Below, in pieces: positions 26,575 to 34,164 of a stretch of DNA of 57,332 nucleotides. The translations under genes and the position numbers were made by a program. The stretch lies in the NCBI GenBank assembly GCA_002315855.1, contig DCIG01000075.1:1-57332 (forward strand), written 5' to 3'. The notes beneath the pieces are model-generated. The model did no database searches. It was not told where the DNA came from and saw only the letters and a list, made by a program, of their open reading frames with translations. The stretch is from Lentisphaeria bacterium UBA1732 (GTDB taxonomy: Bacteria; Verrucomicrobiota; Lentisphaeria; Victivallales; UBA1829). The first letter of the stretch is position 1. Each line of letters begins with the position of its first letter.

Positions 26575-28059
26575 TTATTTCACCACAAAAGTATTGAACG
26601 AATGGGCGCGAAGTTTCACATTCAGGAATTTCTCACCCAGCTTGAGGGAAATCGGGGTATCCACGCTGTTGAAATTTCCGGCGATGACCACCATTTTCCC
26701 GTTCGGGTCTAATGCAAACAGAATGGGCAGACGTTCGGGGCCGTCTTTGTGGTATGCGAGGATTTTCGATCCTTTGGTCAGGAAGTGGCTGTAGTGCATG
26801 ACCGCATAATATTCCGGCGTATAACGTGCCGTATGTTTCTCGGAATTTACCTGAACCAGCGCATTCTGACGCCATCCCCACGCACTGGCGCCGCTGTCGG
26901 CGAGTACGCCGTTCCAGATGAAATATTCGGTGCATCCGCCGCCGATATAATGATTCATCAGGAAGAACGTATGTTCACCGGCATTCCAGTCGAATGTCCC
27001 GCTGCCGCATTCACTCTCCGTGCCGATGTAATCATAATTCGGGTATTTCTCACGCAGTTTGGACAGCAGCTGCGCGGCTTCCCATTGCAGTCCGATACCC
27101 TTGATATTGTCCGCCATGCGCGGATCGGCGAGAATTTTCTCGAATATCTCCATGCGATTGGTGTTGAATGTCCCCATATAAAGTTCCACATCCGGGTGTT
27201 TTTCTTTCAGGGCGGGCGCGAGATAATCCATATTGAACCGGATTGTCCCCTCCGGCGTCCACGCACAGCCGGGGTAATTGGTGTAGCTGTACGCCTCATT
27301 CTGGTAGAAAATGCGTTTCACGGGGATGCCTTCCGCCTGATACGCCTCAATGAATTTACAGAAATACTGTGCATAGGCTTTCAGGTAGCGAGGATCCTGA
27401 ATGAACGTGTCATTCACCGCCAGACGCGGCGGAAAAAATCGCTGGTCTTCCGGCACAAACTGCTCCCCGAAAAGATGAATCTCCGACTTCGGGTCCATCT
27501 CATTGTAACGGCGATCACTGCGCACCGAGTAATAATGATTCACTTTCATCCACGATGGCGGAGACCACGGTGATGCCCAGAAAATCAGGTCAGGATTGTA
27601 TTTTTGCGCCGCCTTGATGTACGGAATCACGCTGGTCCGGTCGCGGTCGATATTGAAATATTTCAGCGTGAAATCCCCCGACACTTCATCACAGCTGTAC
27701 CAGCTCCGACCGTAGTCGCTGGCTCCGATTGCAATTCGTCCCGCGTTGAATTTCAGTTCGCCGTCCGGCGCGTACATGCGCTTGAAGAGGTCTTCGCGCG
27801 CATCTTCCGGCAGCATTTGAATCGCATCCCAGTCCAGCTCATTCATGCAGCTTCCCCATGCCCGGAACGGATGTCCTTTTTCCTGCCCCGTGATGCTCAT
27901 GGAGAACCCGTCCCCGGCTGTATCCTGCAATTGCGCTTTTCCTTCCTGCCAGAATTGATTGTCGGTACTGCTGTACCATGACACGGACTGCGCGGAAAGC
28001 CCCAGCGATACCGCCAGAATGCCGCCCGTAATCACCTGTTTTGTCGTTGTTGAACTCAT
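26575..28059 (-). CDS. Secreted GH30-family glycoside hydrolase
   Basis: 494 aa from the ATG at 28059, which has an AGAAAGG ribosome site. A signal peptide of about 24 residues ends near GLSAQS, so the enzyme works in the periplasm or outside. It has the GH30 barrel: GFSMSITGQ, RAWGSCMNELDWDA, SPWSPPSWMKVN, FYQNEAYSY (acid/base Glu), GTESECGSGTFDW (nucleophile Glu), and a C-terminal beta domain. Substrate could be glucosylceramide, beta-1,6-glucan or xylan-type; sequence alone does not decide. It is monocistronic, with its own promoter at 28224-28251 and terminator. Confidence 0.88.
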   Translation of the reverse strand: MSSTTTKQVITGGILAVSLGLSAQSVSWYSSTDNQFWQEGKAQLQDTAGDGFSMSITGQEKGHPFRAWGSCMNELDWDAIQMLPEDAREDLFKRMYAPDGELKFNAGRIAIGASDYGRSWYSCDEVSGDFTLKYFNIDRDRTSVIPYIKAAQKYNPDLIFWASPWSPPSWMKVNHYYSVRSDRRYNEMDPKSEIHLFGEQFVPEDQRFFPPRLAVNDTFIQDPRYLKAYAQYFCKFIEAYQAEGIPVKRIFYQNEAYSYTNYPGCAWTPEGTIRFNMDYLAPALKEKHPDVELYMGTFNTNRMEIFEKILADPRMADNIKGIGLQWEAAQLLSKLREKYPNYDYIGTESECGSGTFDWNAGEHTFFLMNHYIGGGCTEYFIWNGVLADSGASAWGWRQNALVQVNSEKHTARYTPEYYAVMHYSHFLTKGSKILAYHKDGPERLPILFALDPNGKMVVIAGNFNSVDTPISLKLGEKFLNVKLRAHSFNTFVVK

Positions 28060-28101
28060 AATAAACCTTTCTGCGCTGGTTTCCAATCTTCTTGTCGATA
28101 C

Positions 28102-28117
28102 CTTTTGAAATCAGCTC
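28102..28117 (+). repeat. Dispersed element copy (28.1 kb)
   Basis: CTTTTGAAATCAGCTC, the full consensus. It lies in the 5' leader of the GH30 gene, 43-58 bp upstream of its start codon. Confidence 0.6.
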
Positions 28118-28223
28118 GAATGTTGTGATTGTGTTGCTTTTCATACCTGCGGAAGCTCAAACTCGTACCACACGCTCCGCCTGTTTGCACCGTCCGTGCA
28201 TCCCGCACGAACGCCTTACTCTT

Positions 28224-28251
28224 ACTATAGATTTCATTTCCGCTTTTTCAA
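28224..28251 (-). promoter_or_regulatory. Promoter of the GH30 gene
   Basis: On the minus strand: TTGAAA (28251-28246), 16-bp spacer, TATAGT (28229-28224). Leader length to the ATG at 28059 is about 160 nt. Confidence 0.6.
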
Positions 28252-28387
28252 GCGAAAACGATCCCATTTTTCAGGATAAAAAATGACTCTGTTATCTTTT
28301 TTCTATGAAAATTGCCTGATCTGACCAAGGTACTGTTTTTATTCATATAACCTCTCCACAAATCTTTAAAATTACGGTAAAACAGAT

Positions 28388-28416
28388 TTGCAATCGCGGG
28401 GAATATGTGGTATAGT
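28388..28416 (+). promoter_or_regulatory. Promoter of ftsA-ftsZ
   Basis: TTGCAA (28388-28393), 17-bp spacer, TATAGT (28411-28416). The leader of about 175 nt contains a hairpin (GCCGAA/TTCGGC, 28441-28460) and two copies of CGTACCGG at 28460-28467 and 28479-28486. Confidence 0.65.
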
Positions 28417-28596
28417 TTGGTAATGGATTTCGCGGGAGCTGCCGAACGTGTATATTCGGCGTACCGGAGAGCGGATAACGTACCGGTCTGCCCTGATTGC
28501 ACATCATTCAAATCGGAGGCATTTCGGGAGTGCCCCGCGTCCTCGCGAACCGCGAAAACATCGTGAATCTCAATTTTTTCATGGAAGGAATCAAGC

Positions 28597-29871
28597 ATGG
28601 GGTCCACAAACAAGGACTTTATTTCAGGCATAGAATTCGGGACCGACAAAATCAGTGTGATCCATGCCTGTGTGAACGAAAAAGGCTGCATCGATGTTCT
28701 GTCGTTTGCGTCCAAGCCATCGAAACGGGCGATTGTCAAAGGTGAAATCATCGATGCAAATGAAGTCATCAATATTCTGAACGACTTGCTGAAAGAATCG
28801 GAAAAAGGGTTGTCGATGAATTTCGACCGCACCGACCGCCGCGTCTTTTTTCTGGTCAACGGCATGTATGTCTGCACACGTCAGGGGGAAGGAACGGTTT
28901 TGACGGGAAGTTCATCGGGCAAAGTAACGCGGAAGCACATGGAAGAGGCGATGCTTGCCGCCCAAAACATCGTTTTATCGTCCGACATGCAGCAGATACA
29001 GGTTTTCGGAAGCTACTTCATTCTCGACGGGCGAAAACGTGAAAGTTCCCCCTTGGACAAGCTGGCGGAAAAAATCACAGCTCATGCACATGTGGTGTTC
29101 GCCTCGAAGAAACAGCTGGATGTGATTCAGAAAATTTTGCGGGAAGTCGGATTTGAACGCGATGGTATCCCATTGTTTTCCCCGATTGCCTCGGCGTACA
29201 GTCTGCTGACTCTGGATGAACGTATGCAAGGCACGCTTCTGTTCGACTTCGGCGCGGGCGTTTGTTCCTATGCGCTGATTCACAATGACGGGGTTCTGCT
29301 CAGCGGCACCATCCCGGTTGGGGTAAACAACTTGGCAAACGACCTGTCTCTGGCACTGGATTTGCCCTATGATTTCTGCCACACATTCATAAAAGAGTCC
29401 AGACTAACCCGTCTTCACATGGAAAATCAGAACTATCTGGAATACCGCACCGAACAGCAAGTCCGCCGGATTCCCGTGGCATCGTTCGAGAAAGTCATGG
29501 ATTTGCGGATTCGCGAAATTTTCGACCTGATGCAGAGCATTCTGGGACAGCATAAAATTTATCACAATTTCTGTACGTCGGTCGTCATAACCGGAGGCGG
29601 TGCCCTGATTGAATCAGCCAAACAGATGATGAGTGATGTTACAAATCTCCCTGTCCGGGTGGGAACAGTTCAGAATCTCAGCGGCTCTCTTACCTCCATC
29701 AGGAAAGAATCGATGCCGTGTTATTCCGCAATCCTCGGTCTCGTGAAGGAAATCGGCGAACTGGACAAGGAAGACAGCAGCGGAATCGACAAACTGGCAA
29801 ACGCCATGGGGAAATTCGGGGAAGGATTACAGAACGCATTTGGCACACTGCTGGGAGCATTGAAAATATGA
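28597..29871 (+). CDS. ftsA: Cell division protein FtsA
   Basis: 424-aa actin-like protein that tethers FtsZ to the membrane. The start follows the ribosome site GGAAGGA. Phosphate-1 is SGIEFGTDKIS, a 1C-type subdomain spans roughly residues 85-190, phosphate-2 is DFGAGV and the adenosine motif is VVITGGGALIES. The usual DxGGGT reads DFGAGV, so the loop is altered. The C-terminal MGKFGEGLQNAFGTLLGALKI is an amphipathic membrane-targeting helix, the FtsA hallmark that separates it from MreB and DnaK. The stop overlaps the ftsZ start (ATGA). Confidence 0.88.
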   Translation: MGSTNKDFISGIEFGTDKISVIHACVNEKGCIDVLSFASKPSKRAIVKGEIIDANEVINILNDLLKESEKGLSMNFDRTDRRVFFLVNGMYVCTRQGEGTVLTGSSSGKVTRKHMEEAMLAAQNIVLSSDMQQIQVFGSYFILDGRKRESSPLDKLAEKITAHAHVVFASKKQLDVIQKILREVGFERDGIPLFSPIASAYSLLTLDERMQGTLLFDFGAGVCSYALIHNDGVLLSGTIPVGVNNLANDLSLALDLPYDFCHTFIKESRLTRLHMENQNYLEYRTEQQVRRIPVASFEKVMDLRIREIFDLMQSILGQHKIYHNFCTSVVITGGGALIESAKQMMSDVTNLPVRVGTVQNLSGSLTSIRKESMPCYSAILGLVKEIGELDKEDSSGIDKLANAMGKFGEGLQNAFGTLLGALKI

Positions 29872-31118
29872 GCACACAGACATTGAATGAACAGGATGAC
29901 ACGCAGAGTGTTTCCAATCTTGCCGAAAACGGGAAACGTGTTTTAGTGCTGGGCATTGGACGATGCGGACTCCGGGTGCTGAACAATCTGCCGGGAAACG
30001 GTACTGCCCCCTGGCTGGATACGCTGGCCATTGATACGGACTCCGCCATGCTGGATGCAAGCCGCGCCAATCATAAAATCAATGCTTCCGCCGACTGGTC
30101 GTCCAAAACATCCGTCGGATGCGGCGGCGATATCCTGCGCGGTGAACGCGCCATTTACCATGAACGCCACAACATCATGAGCATTCTTCAAGGGCACGAT
30201 CTTCTGATTGTTACAGGCGGATTGGGCGGCGGCACCGGTACCGGCGGAATCCGTGCTTTGGGAAGTATTGCCAAATCATCCGGAGTGCCATCGATTTATG
30301 TGGTTACTCAGCCGTTCTCGTTCGAGTCCTACTCCCGCAGGAAAAATGCGGATGACTGCGTGAATGAGCTTCTGCCTTTGGCGGATGTCATGATTACGCT
30401 GCCTGCCGATTTGCTGTTCTCCACCATGCTTTCCGCCAATGCCGCCGTTTCGGAAGCCTATGACGCCGCCTCGCAGGAAATCGCCGGTATAGTATCAGGA
30501 ATCGCCGCTGTGCTCCGAGGCAATGAGATCATCGGAACGAATGTCGCGACATTCATGTCAGCCCTGAAAGAACGCAAGGCGATATGCGGGGTTGGCATTG
30601 GCCGTGCCACATCCCATGACGGACTTGACCGCTGTGCTTTGGCACTCCGCAGAATGCTGGAATCCCCGTTTATGGGCGGAAAAGAATCCATGGACCGAAC
30701 CGATGCCGTCATCCTTACTGTAATCGGCGGCAATGATCTGACCATTGCGGAATTGAAGCGCACGCTGGAGCTTGCCTCAGGATTGTTCCCGAAAAATATC
30801 GAGCTGACAGTCGGTGCCAGCACCAGCGAAACGATGAACGGTGTTATTCAGATTTCCGCCGTCATCATCAAATACGCGCCGGAAGATGCCCCGAAGAAAG
30901 CAATCCGGAAATCCGTAATTCCATCCGAGCCTGTTCTTCCAATCAGTGCAATGCCCCAATCATCGTTCAGGGACGGTCCACTGGAATCTCCTGAACTTCA
31001 GCTTCAGATTTTCGACCGCGGTGTCTTTGACGCACATCCCTCTGTACGTTTTCATGATCTGGATCTGGATGTCCCGACCTATCAGCGGCGCAACATCAAA
31101 ATCGACAAAGGGAATTGA
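29868..31118 (+). CDS. ftsZ: Divergent FtsZ lacking T7-loop aspartates
   Basis: 416 aa. The tubulin signature GGLGGGTGTG (residues 117-126) is intact and the next block, VVTQPFSFES, aligns with FtsZ. The C-terminus holds LDVPTYQRR, matching the conserved FtsA-binding tail (LDIPxFLR). Other sites are unusual: the T1 loop is GIGRCG instead of GxGGGG, IPND reads LPAD, and the T7 loop, normally NxDFAD, reads IGTNVA (222-227). There is no Asp anywhere between residues 200 and 250. In canonical FtsZ these Asps of one subunit hydrolyse GTP in the next. It is coupled to ftsA by ATGA. FtsZ identity is firm; normal GTPase activity is doubtful. Confidence 0.85.
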   Translation: MSTQTLNEQDDTQSVSNLAENGKRVLVLGIGRCGLRVLNNLPGNGTAPWLDTLAIDTDSAMLDASRANHKINASADWSSKTSVGCGGDILRGERAIYHERHNIMSILQGHDLLIVTGGLGGGTGTGGIRALGSIAKSSGVPSIYVVTQPFSFESYSRRKNADDCVNELLPLADVMITLPADLLFSTMLSANAAVSEAYDAASQEIAGIVSGIAAVLRGNEIIGTNVATFMSALKERKAICGVGIGRATSHDGLDRCALALRRMLESPFMGGKESMDRTDAVILTVIGGNDLTIAELKRTLELASGLFPKNIELTVGASTSETMNGVIQISAVIIKYAPEDAPKKAIRKSVIPSEPVLPISAMPQSSFRDGPLESPELQLQIFDRGVFDAHPSVRFHDLDLDVPTYQRRNIKIDKGN

Positions 31119-31120
31119 TC

Positions 31121-32089
31121 ATGAAAGTCATGAAAAGAAATCTTCTTTTGTCTGTTTCCGCACTTCCGATGATGTTTCTCGCTGTCCTGCCTCTGACCTC
31201 ATGCAAGGAAAATCGAACCATGCAGGACAGCTATTCTTCCGCACCTGCGGTCGATGCAGAAACAGCCATGAAATACGCCTCGGATTTCTTCGACCTCGGC
31301 CCAAAGCCGTATCGGTCGGAACAGCTCGAAACTGCGGCAGAATGGATTCGCCAGGCCGCCGGTCCCTATGCAGATTCGGTATATTTTCCCAAATGCGGTA
31401 CCGAGGATGAAAAAATCGTCAATGTCGTGGCGGAATTTTCAGGACACGATACGAAACATTTCATTGTGATCGGATGCCATTTCGACACCAAACAGATTTT
31501 CAGTGCCCCCGCCTTTGCCGGTGCGAATGACGGAGCCTCCGGAGTCGGTGCAGTGCTTGCACTGATGAAAGCAATCCGTGAACAGAAAATGCAGCTCCCG
31601 TGTACGCTGCGTTTCGTCTTTTTCGACGGCGAAGAATGCCTGTATCAGTATTCCAATACGGATGGACTGCACGGCAGCCGCGGATACGTTCAGCTTTTGC
31701 AGGATTCCGGCACACTGTCGCAATGCAAAGCCATGATCCTGCTGGATATGATCGGCGATCGCGATTTGGTCATTACGCCGCCCACAAACAGCAATGCAAA
31801 ACTGATTCAGGAATCGGAGCGCATTGCCGCACAACTGGGGCGCGCAAAATCTGTTCAGCCCCTGAAATCAGGTATGCTGGATGACCACCTGCCGTTTGTG
31901 AATGCCGGAGTGCCGTCCATTGACCTCATCGACTTCTCTTACGGCGAACAGAATCTCTACTGGCACACAAGTGCAGATACACCGGACAAAATCAGCGGAG
32001 AAAGCATGAAATTCGCCGCTGAACTGGCTGTTCGCCTTTATCTTTTCGCCGCCGAAAATGATTTGGGCGGCAAGACAGGCCGTAAATGA
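31121..32089 (+). CDS. M28-family lipoprotein, glutaminyl-cyclase-like metallopeptidase
   Basis: 322 aa from the ATG at 31121 (ribosome site AAAGGGA). The signal peptide ends in lipobox LTSC, giving a lipid-anchored envelope protein. M28 zinc ligands are recognisable: GCHFDT, GANDGASG, FFDGEE, LLDMIGD and LYWHTSADTPDKIS. The order and the final motif resemble secreted glutaminyl-peptide cyclotransferases of the M28 fold more than aminopeptidases, but either activity is possible. It starts 2 bp after ftsZ and probably shares its mRNA, and it is followed directly by the LPS-kinase-like pair. Confidence 0.82.
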   Translation: MKVMKRNLLLSVSALPMMFLAVLPLTSCKENRTMQDSYSSAPAVDAETAMKYASDFFDLGPKPYRSEQLETAAEWIRQAAGPYADSVYFPKCGTEDEKIVNVVAEFSGHDTKHFIVIGCHFDTKQIFSAPAFAGANDGASGVGAVLALMKAIREQKMQLPCTLRFVFFDGEECLYQYSNTDGLHGSRGYVQLLQDSGTLSQCKAMILLDMIGDRDLVITPPTNSNAKLIQESERIAAQLGRAKSVQPLKSGMLDDHLPFVNAGVPSIDLIDFSYGEQNLYWHTSADTPDKISGESMKFAAELAVRLYLFAAENDLGGKTGRK

Positions 32090-33018
32090 ACACGCTTTCC
32101 CCCATTTGTACCCGCCGTTTCTTCCGCGATTCACTTTGTTTGAAAAAGCTGCTTCAGGCAAAAGAAACACGCTATCTTGACACCGGCAGCAAGTTTTTTG
32201 CCCTGCCTGCCTCAACAATTCAGCAGGAAGTCGCGGAATACCTCGACAAAACGGAGATCAACGCGCTTTTTGATGCGCCGGATGCCTGCATGATGAAAAA
32301 AAGTGCAAGAACTTCCGCCGCTCTTTTCTCCCTTCCGAATGGACAGCGTGTCTTTTTCAAACGCAACGGAAATCGCAAAGGTTTGAGATTTTCACTGTTC
32401 TATCTGACACATTTCCCTCGCTCATTTCGTGCAGCAGGCGCAGCAATCGCATTCCGTGAAACAGGCGTCAGAACACCGGAAGTTTTTGCCGCCGGGGAAG
32501 AACGTCGCGGGATGATTCTGAAAAACAGCTTCCTGCTTACCGAAGCAGTCGGCAACGGTGCAAGCCTGCTGGATGAATTTTATCAGGATACCACTACGCC
32601 CGAAAAAGTCGCACTCATGCTGGAAGAAACCATTACGGCGGCGGCAAAACTGCACCGTGCCAATATCTACCATGGCGACCTGAAACTCATTAATTTCTAT
32701 CGTCCCGCACCGGACGCTGAAATCGGCATTTGGGATTTGGACTCTGTGAGAATCTACCGCATCGGCATCCCCCGCAAACGCGTCATTCGTGAAATCGGAC
32801 GTATCATAACCTCATTTTTGATTTTCGGAGAGGAAAAAGCTAATCTCCCGGACAGCTTCTTCGACCTCCACGCCATGACAGAAAAAGCCCTCCGCATTTA
32901 TGGCAAGGCTTATCCCGCAGGATTCATCCCGTCTGCTCATGCCGTGGAACAGGAAGCCATTTCACGCTGGCTCTCAAAAAAACACCTTCAACATCAATAT
33001 GGAGAAAATCTTCTATGA
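32086..33018 (+). CDS. KDO/LPS-core kinase-like protein (WaaP/InaA type)
   Basis: 310 aa of the lipopolysaccharide-kinase branch of the protein-kinase fold. The ATP lysine is in RVFFKRNG. The catalytic loop is YHGDLKLINFY (Asp as base, Asn as metal ligand) and the metal Asp lies in IGIWDLDSVRIY, so all key residues are present. There is no membrane segment, fitting a cytoplasmic enzyme acting on lipid-linked sugar at the inner membrane. The start overlaps the M28 stop (ATGA). The next gene is a degenerate paralogue overlapping by 4 bp. Confidence 0.8.
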   Translation: MNTLSPICTRRFFRDSLCLKKLLQAKETRYLDTGSKFFALPASTIQQEVAEYLDKTEINALFDAPDACMMKKSARTSAALFSLPNGQRVFFKRNGNRKGLRFSLFYLTHFPRSFRAAGAAIAFRETGVRTPEVFAAGEERRGMILKNSFLLTEAVGNGASLLDEFYQDTTTPEKVALMLEETITAAAKLHRANIYHGDLKLINFYRPAPDAEIGIWDLDSVRIYRIGIPRKRVIREIGRIITSFLIFGEEKANLPDSFFDLHAMTEKALRIYGKAYPAGFIPSAHAVEQEAISRWLSKKHLQHQYGENLL

Positions 33019-33833
33019 AAATTCCATCTGTTTTCCTCAGCAGAAAGCGGGAAAAAGCGGTCTATGTTTCCGCAAAACCGATGAAGGTTCTGTTTTTGCA
33101 TCCTGAGAAATTATCCATGGATGTCAATGAAATCGGCAAACTCGATGATTTTTTCGATGCCGCAGTCAAAGAGGAAGAAGTTCCCGGCGTTTTTTCAGGG
33201 ATGCTTCCCGCAAGCGGAAATCGTCCGGCACTGTTTCTGAAAAAACGCGTCTACAGCGGATTGTACTTCAAAATCCGCAATCTTTTTATGCCGCTGAAGC
33301 CTTTCCGCCGTGCAGAATGGGCGGAAATCGCCGAATCTGCGGGTATTTCCACCCCGGATGTTCTGATGGCCGGAGCGAAAATCCAAGGCGGAATCATTCA
33401 CACGATTTACCTCATTATGGAAGCCGTTACAGGGACGACTTCGCTGGAAGAAATTTTCGCGCGTCCCGATGCACGCGCCCGTGTCAATCTTTTCATTGAA
33501 GACGGGTCCCGCATCATTGCCTCCCTGCATCGTGCACAACTCTTTCACGGCGATTTCCACCTTTCCCATTTCTACTACAAAGGCGCAGTGCTTTCCCTGT
33601 GGAATCCCGGCTGGCTGCAAACATGGTCCGGGAGTTTCTCGGAAGCAAGCATTTTGCGCGACCTCGCCAGTTTTGGACGCTCCATTTGCGAATGCGCGTC
33701 CCGCCATCGTCCTGCGCTGGATGATTTTATTGCGCATGACACGGTTGCAGAACAGTTGCTGTTAGCCTATGCTGAGGTCGCCCCCGGCTATATTCCCAGC
33801 GTCAAAAAACTTGTATATGAAATGAACCATTAA
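33015..33833 (+). CDS. Degenerate paralogue of the LPS-kinase-like protein
   Basis: 272 aa, aligning end to end with its neighbour: PALFLKKRVY, ESAGISTPDVLMAGA, YLIMEAVTG, IASLHRAQLFHGDFHLSHFYYKG. HGD is kept, but the metal-binding Asn is His (LSHF) and the segment matching IWDLD reads LWNPGW, removing the metal Asp. It is therefore predicted to be catalytically weak or dead. The start overlaps the upstream stop (ATGA). A regulatory or scaffolding role beside the intact enzyme is plausible; a different chemistry cannot be excluded. Confidence 0.75.
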   Translation: MKIPSVFLSRKREKAVYVSAKPMKVLFLHPEKLSMDVNEIGKLDDFFDAAVKEEEVPGVFSGMLPASGNRPALFLKKRVYSGLYFKIRNLFMPLKPFRRAEWAEIAESAGISTPDVLMAGAKIQGGIIHTIYLIMEAVTGTTSLEEIFARPDARARVNLFIEDGSRIIASLHRAQLFHGDFHLSHFYYKGAVLSLWNPGWLQTWSGSFSEASILRDLASFGRSICECASRHRPALDDFIAHDTVAEQLLLAYAEVAPGYIPSVKKLVYEMNH

Positions 33834-34164
33834 CGTTCCCTTACCCCGTCAAGAAGGTCAAAAATGAAAAAACGCAGCATTCCATTGATGATTTTTTTAT
33901 CTGATTACCTGTGGTAGCTACAATCTTTTTTGGATTTACTTGTCCCGCCTGGAGTTTCAGATTCTCTCTGACCGAAAAGATATTGATCCGGCCAATGAAT
34001 TGATTCTGTGCATAATCTTCTTCCCGTATTTTTATTACTGGGAGCCAATTTCAAAAGTTTTGGCTCTTGTGGGAAATCTCCCTCGCTCCCGGCGAGAAAA
34101 AAACGCTTATCTGCAATTTTACCTGCATCCACAAACCATAATTTCACCCGTTTCCTCCCTCACT
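33834..34164 (+). other. Intergenic region upstream of the GH36 gene
   Basis: 331 bp. An 18-codon frame at 33864-33917 (MKKRSIPLMIFLSDYLW) has a fair ribosome site, AAGAAGG, and resembles a truncated signal peptide, so it may be a gene remnant or leader peptide. A hairpin copy of the dispersed element is at 34042-34066. The GH36 reading frame is open back to a TTG at 33940, but without a ribosome site. No promoter is convincing. Confidence 0.5.
34042..34066 (-). repeat. Dispersed element copy forming a hairpin (34.0 kb)
   Basis: On the minus strand TTTTGAAATTGGCTC (34056-34042). GAGCCAA (34042-34048) pairs with TTGGCTC (34060-34066) around an 11-nt loop. Compared with the copy at 37385 (GAGCTGA/TCAGCTC), two stem positions differ but pairing is kept. 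Confidence 0.6.

Larger units (their letters stand above)
28060..28596. other. Intergenic region between divergent GH30 and ftsA genes
   Basis: 537 bp without a convincing gene. It holds the GH30 promoter (28224-28251, -) with a leader of about 160 nt, a copy of the dispersed 15-bp element at 28102-28117 inside that leader, the ftsA promoter (28388-28416, +), and a structured ftsA leader of about 175 nt. A short frame upstream of ftsA from a TTG at 28497 has no ribosome site and is not called. Confidence 0.6.

Noticed and set aside
28597..29871. Annotation of ftsA as MreB, DnaK or a type IV pilus PilM protein
   Set aside because: The 1C-type insertion, the C-terminal amphipathic helix and the overlapping ftsZ identify it as FtsA.
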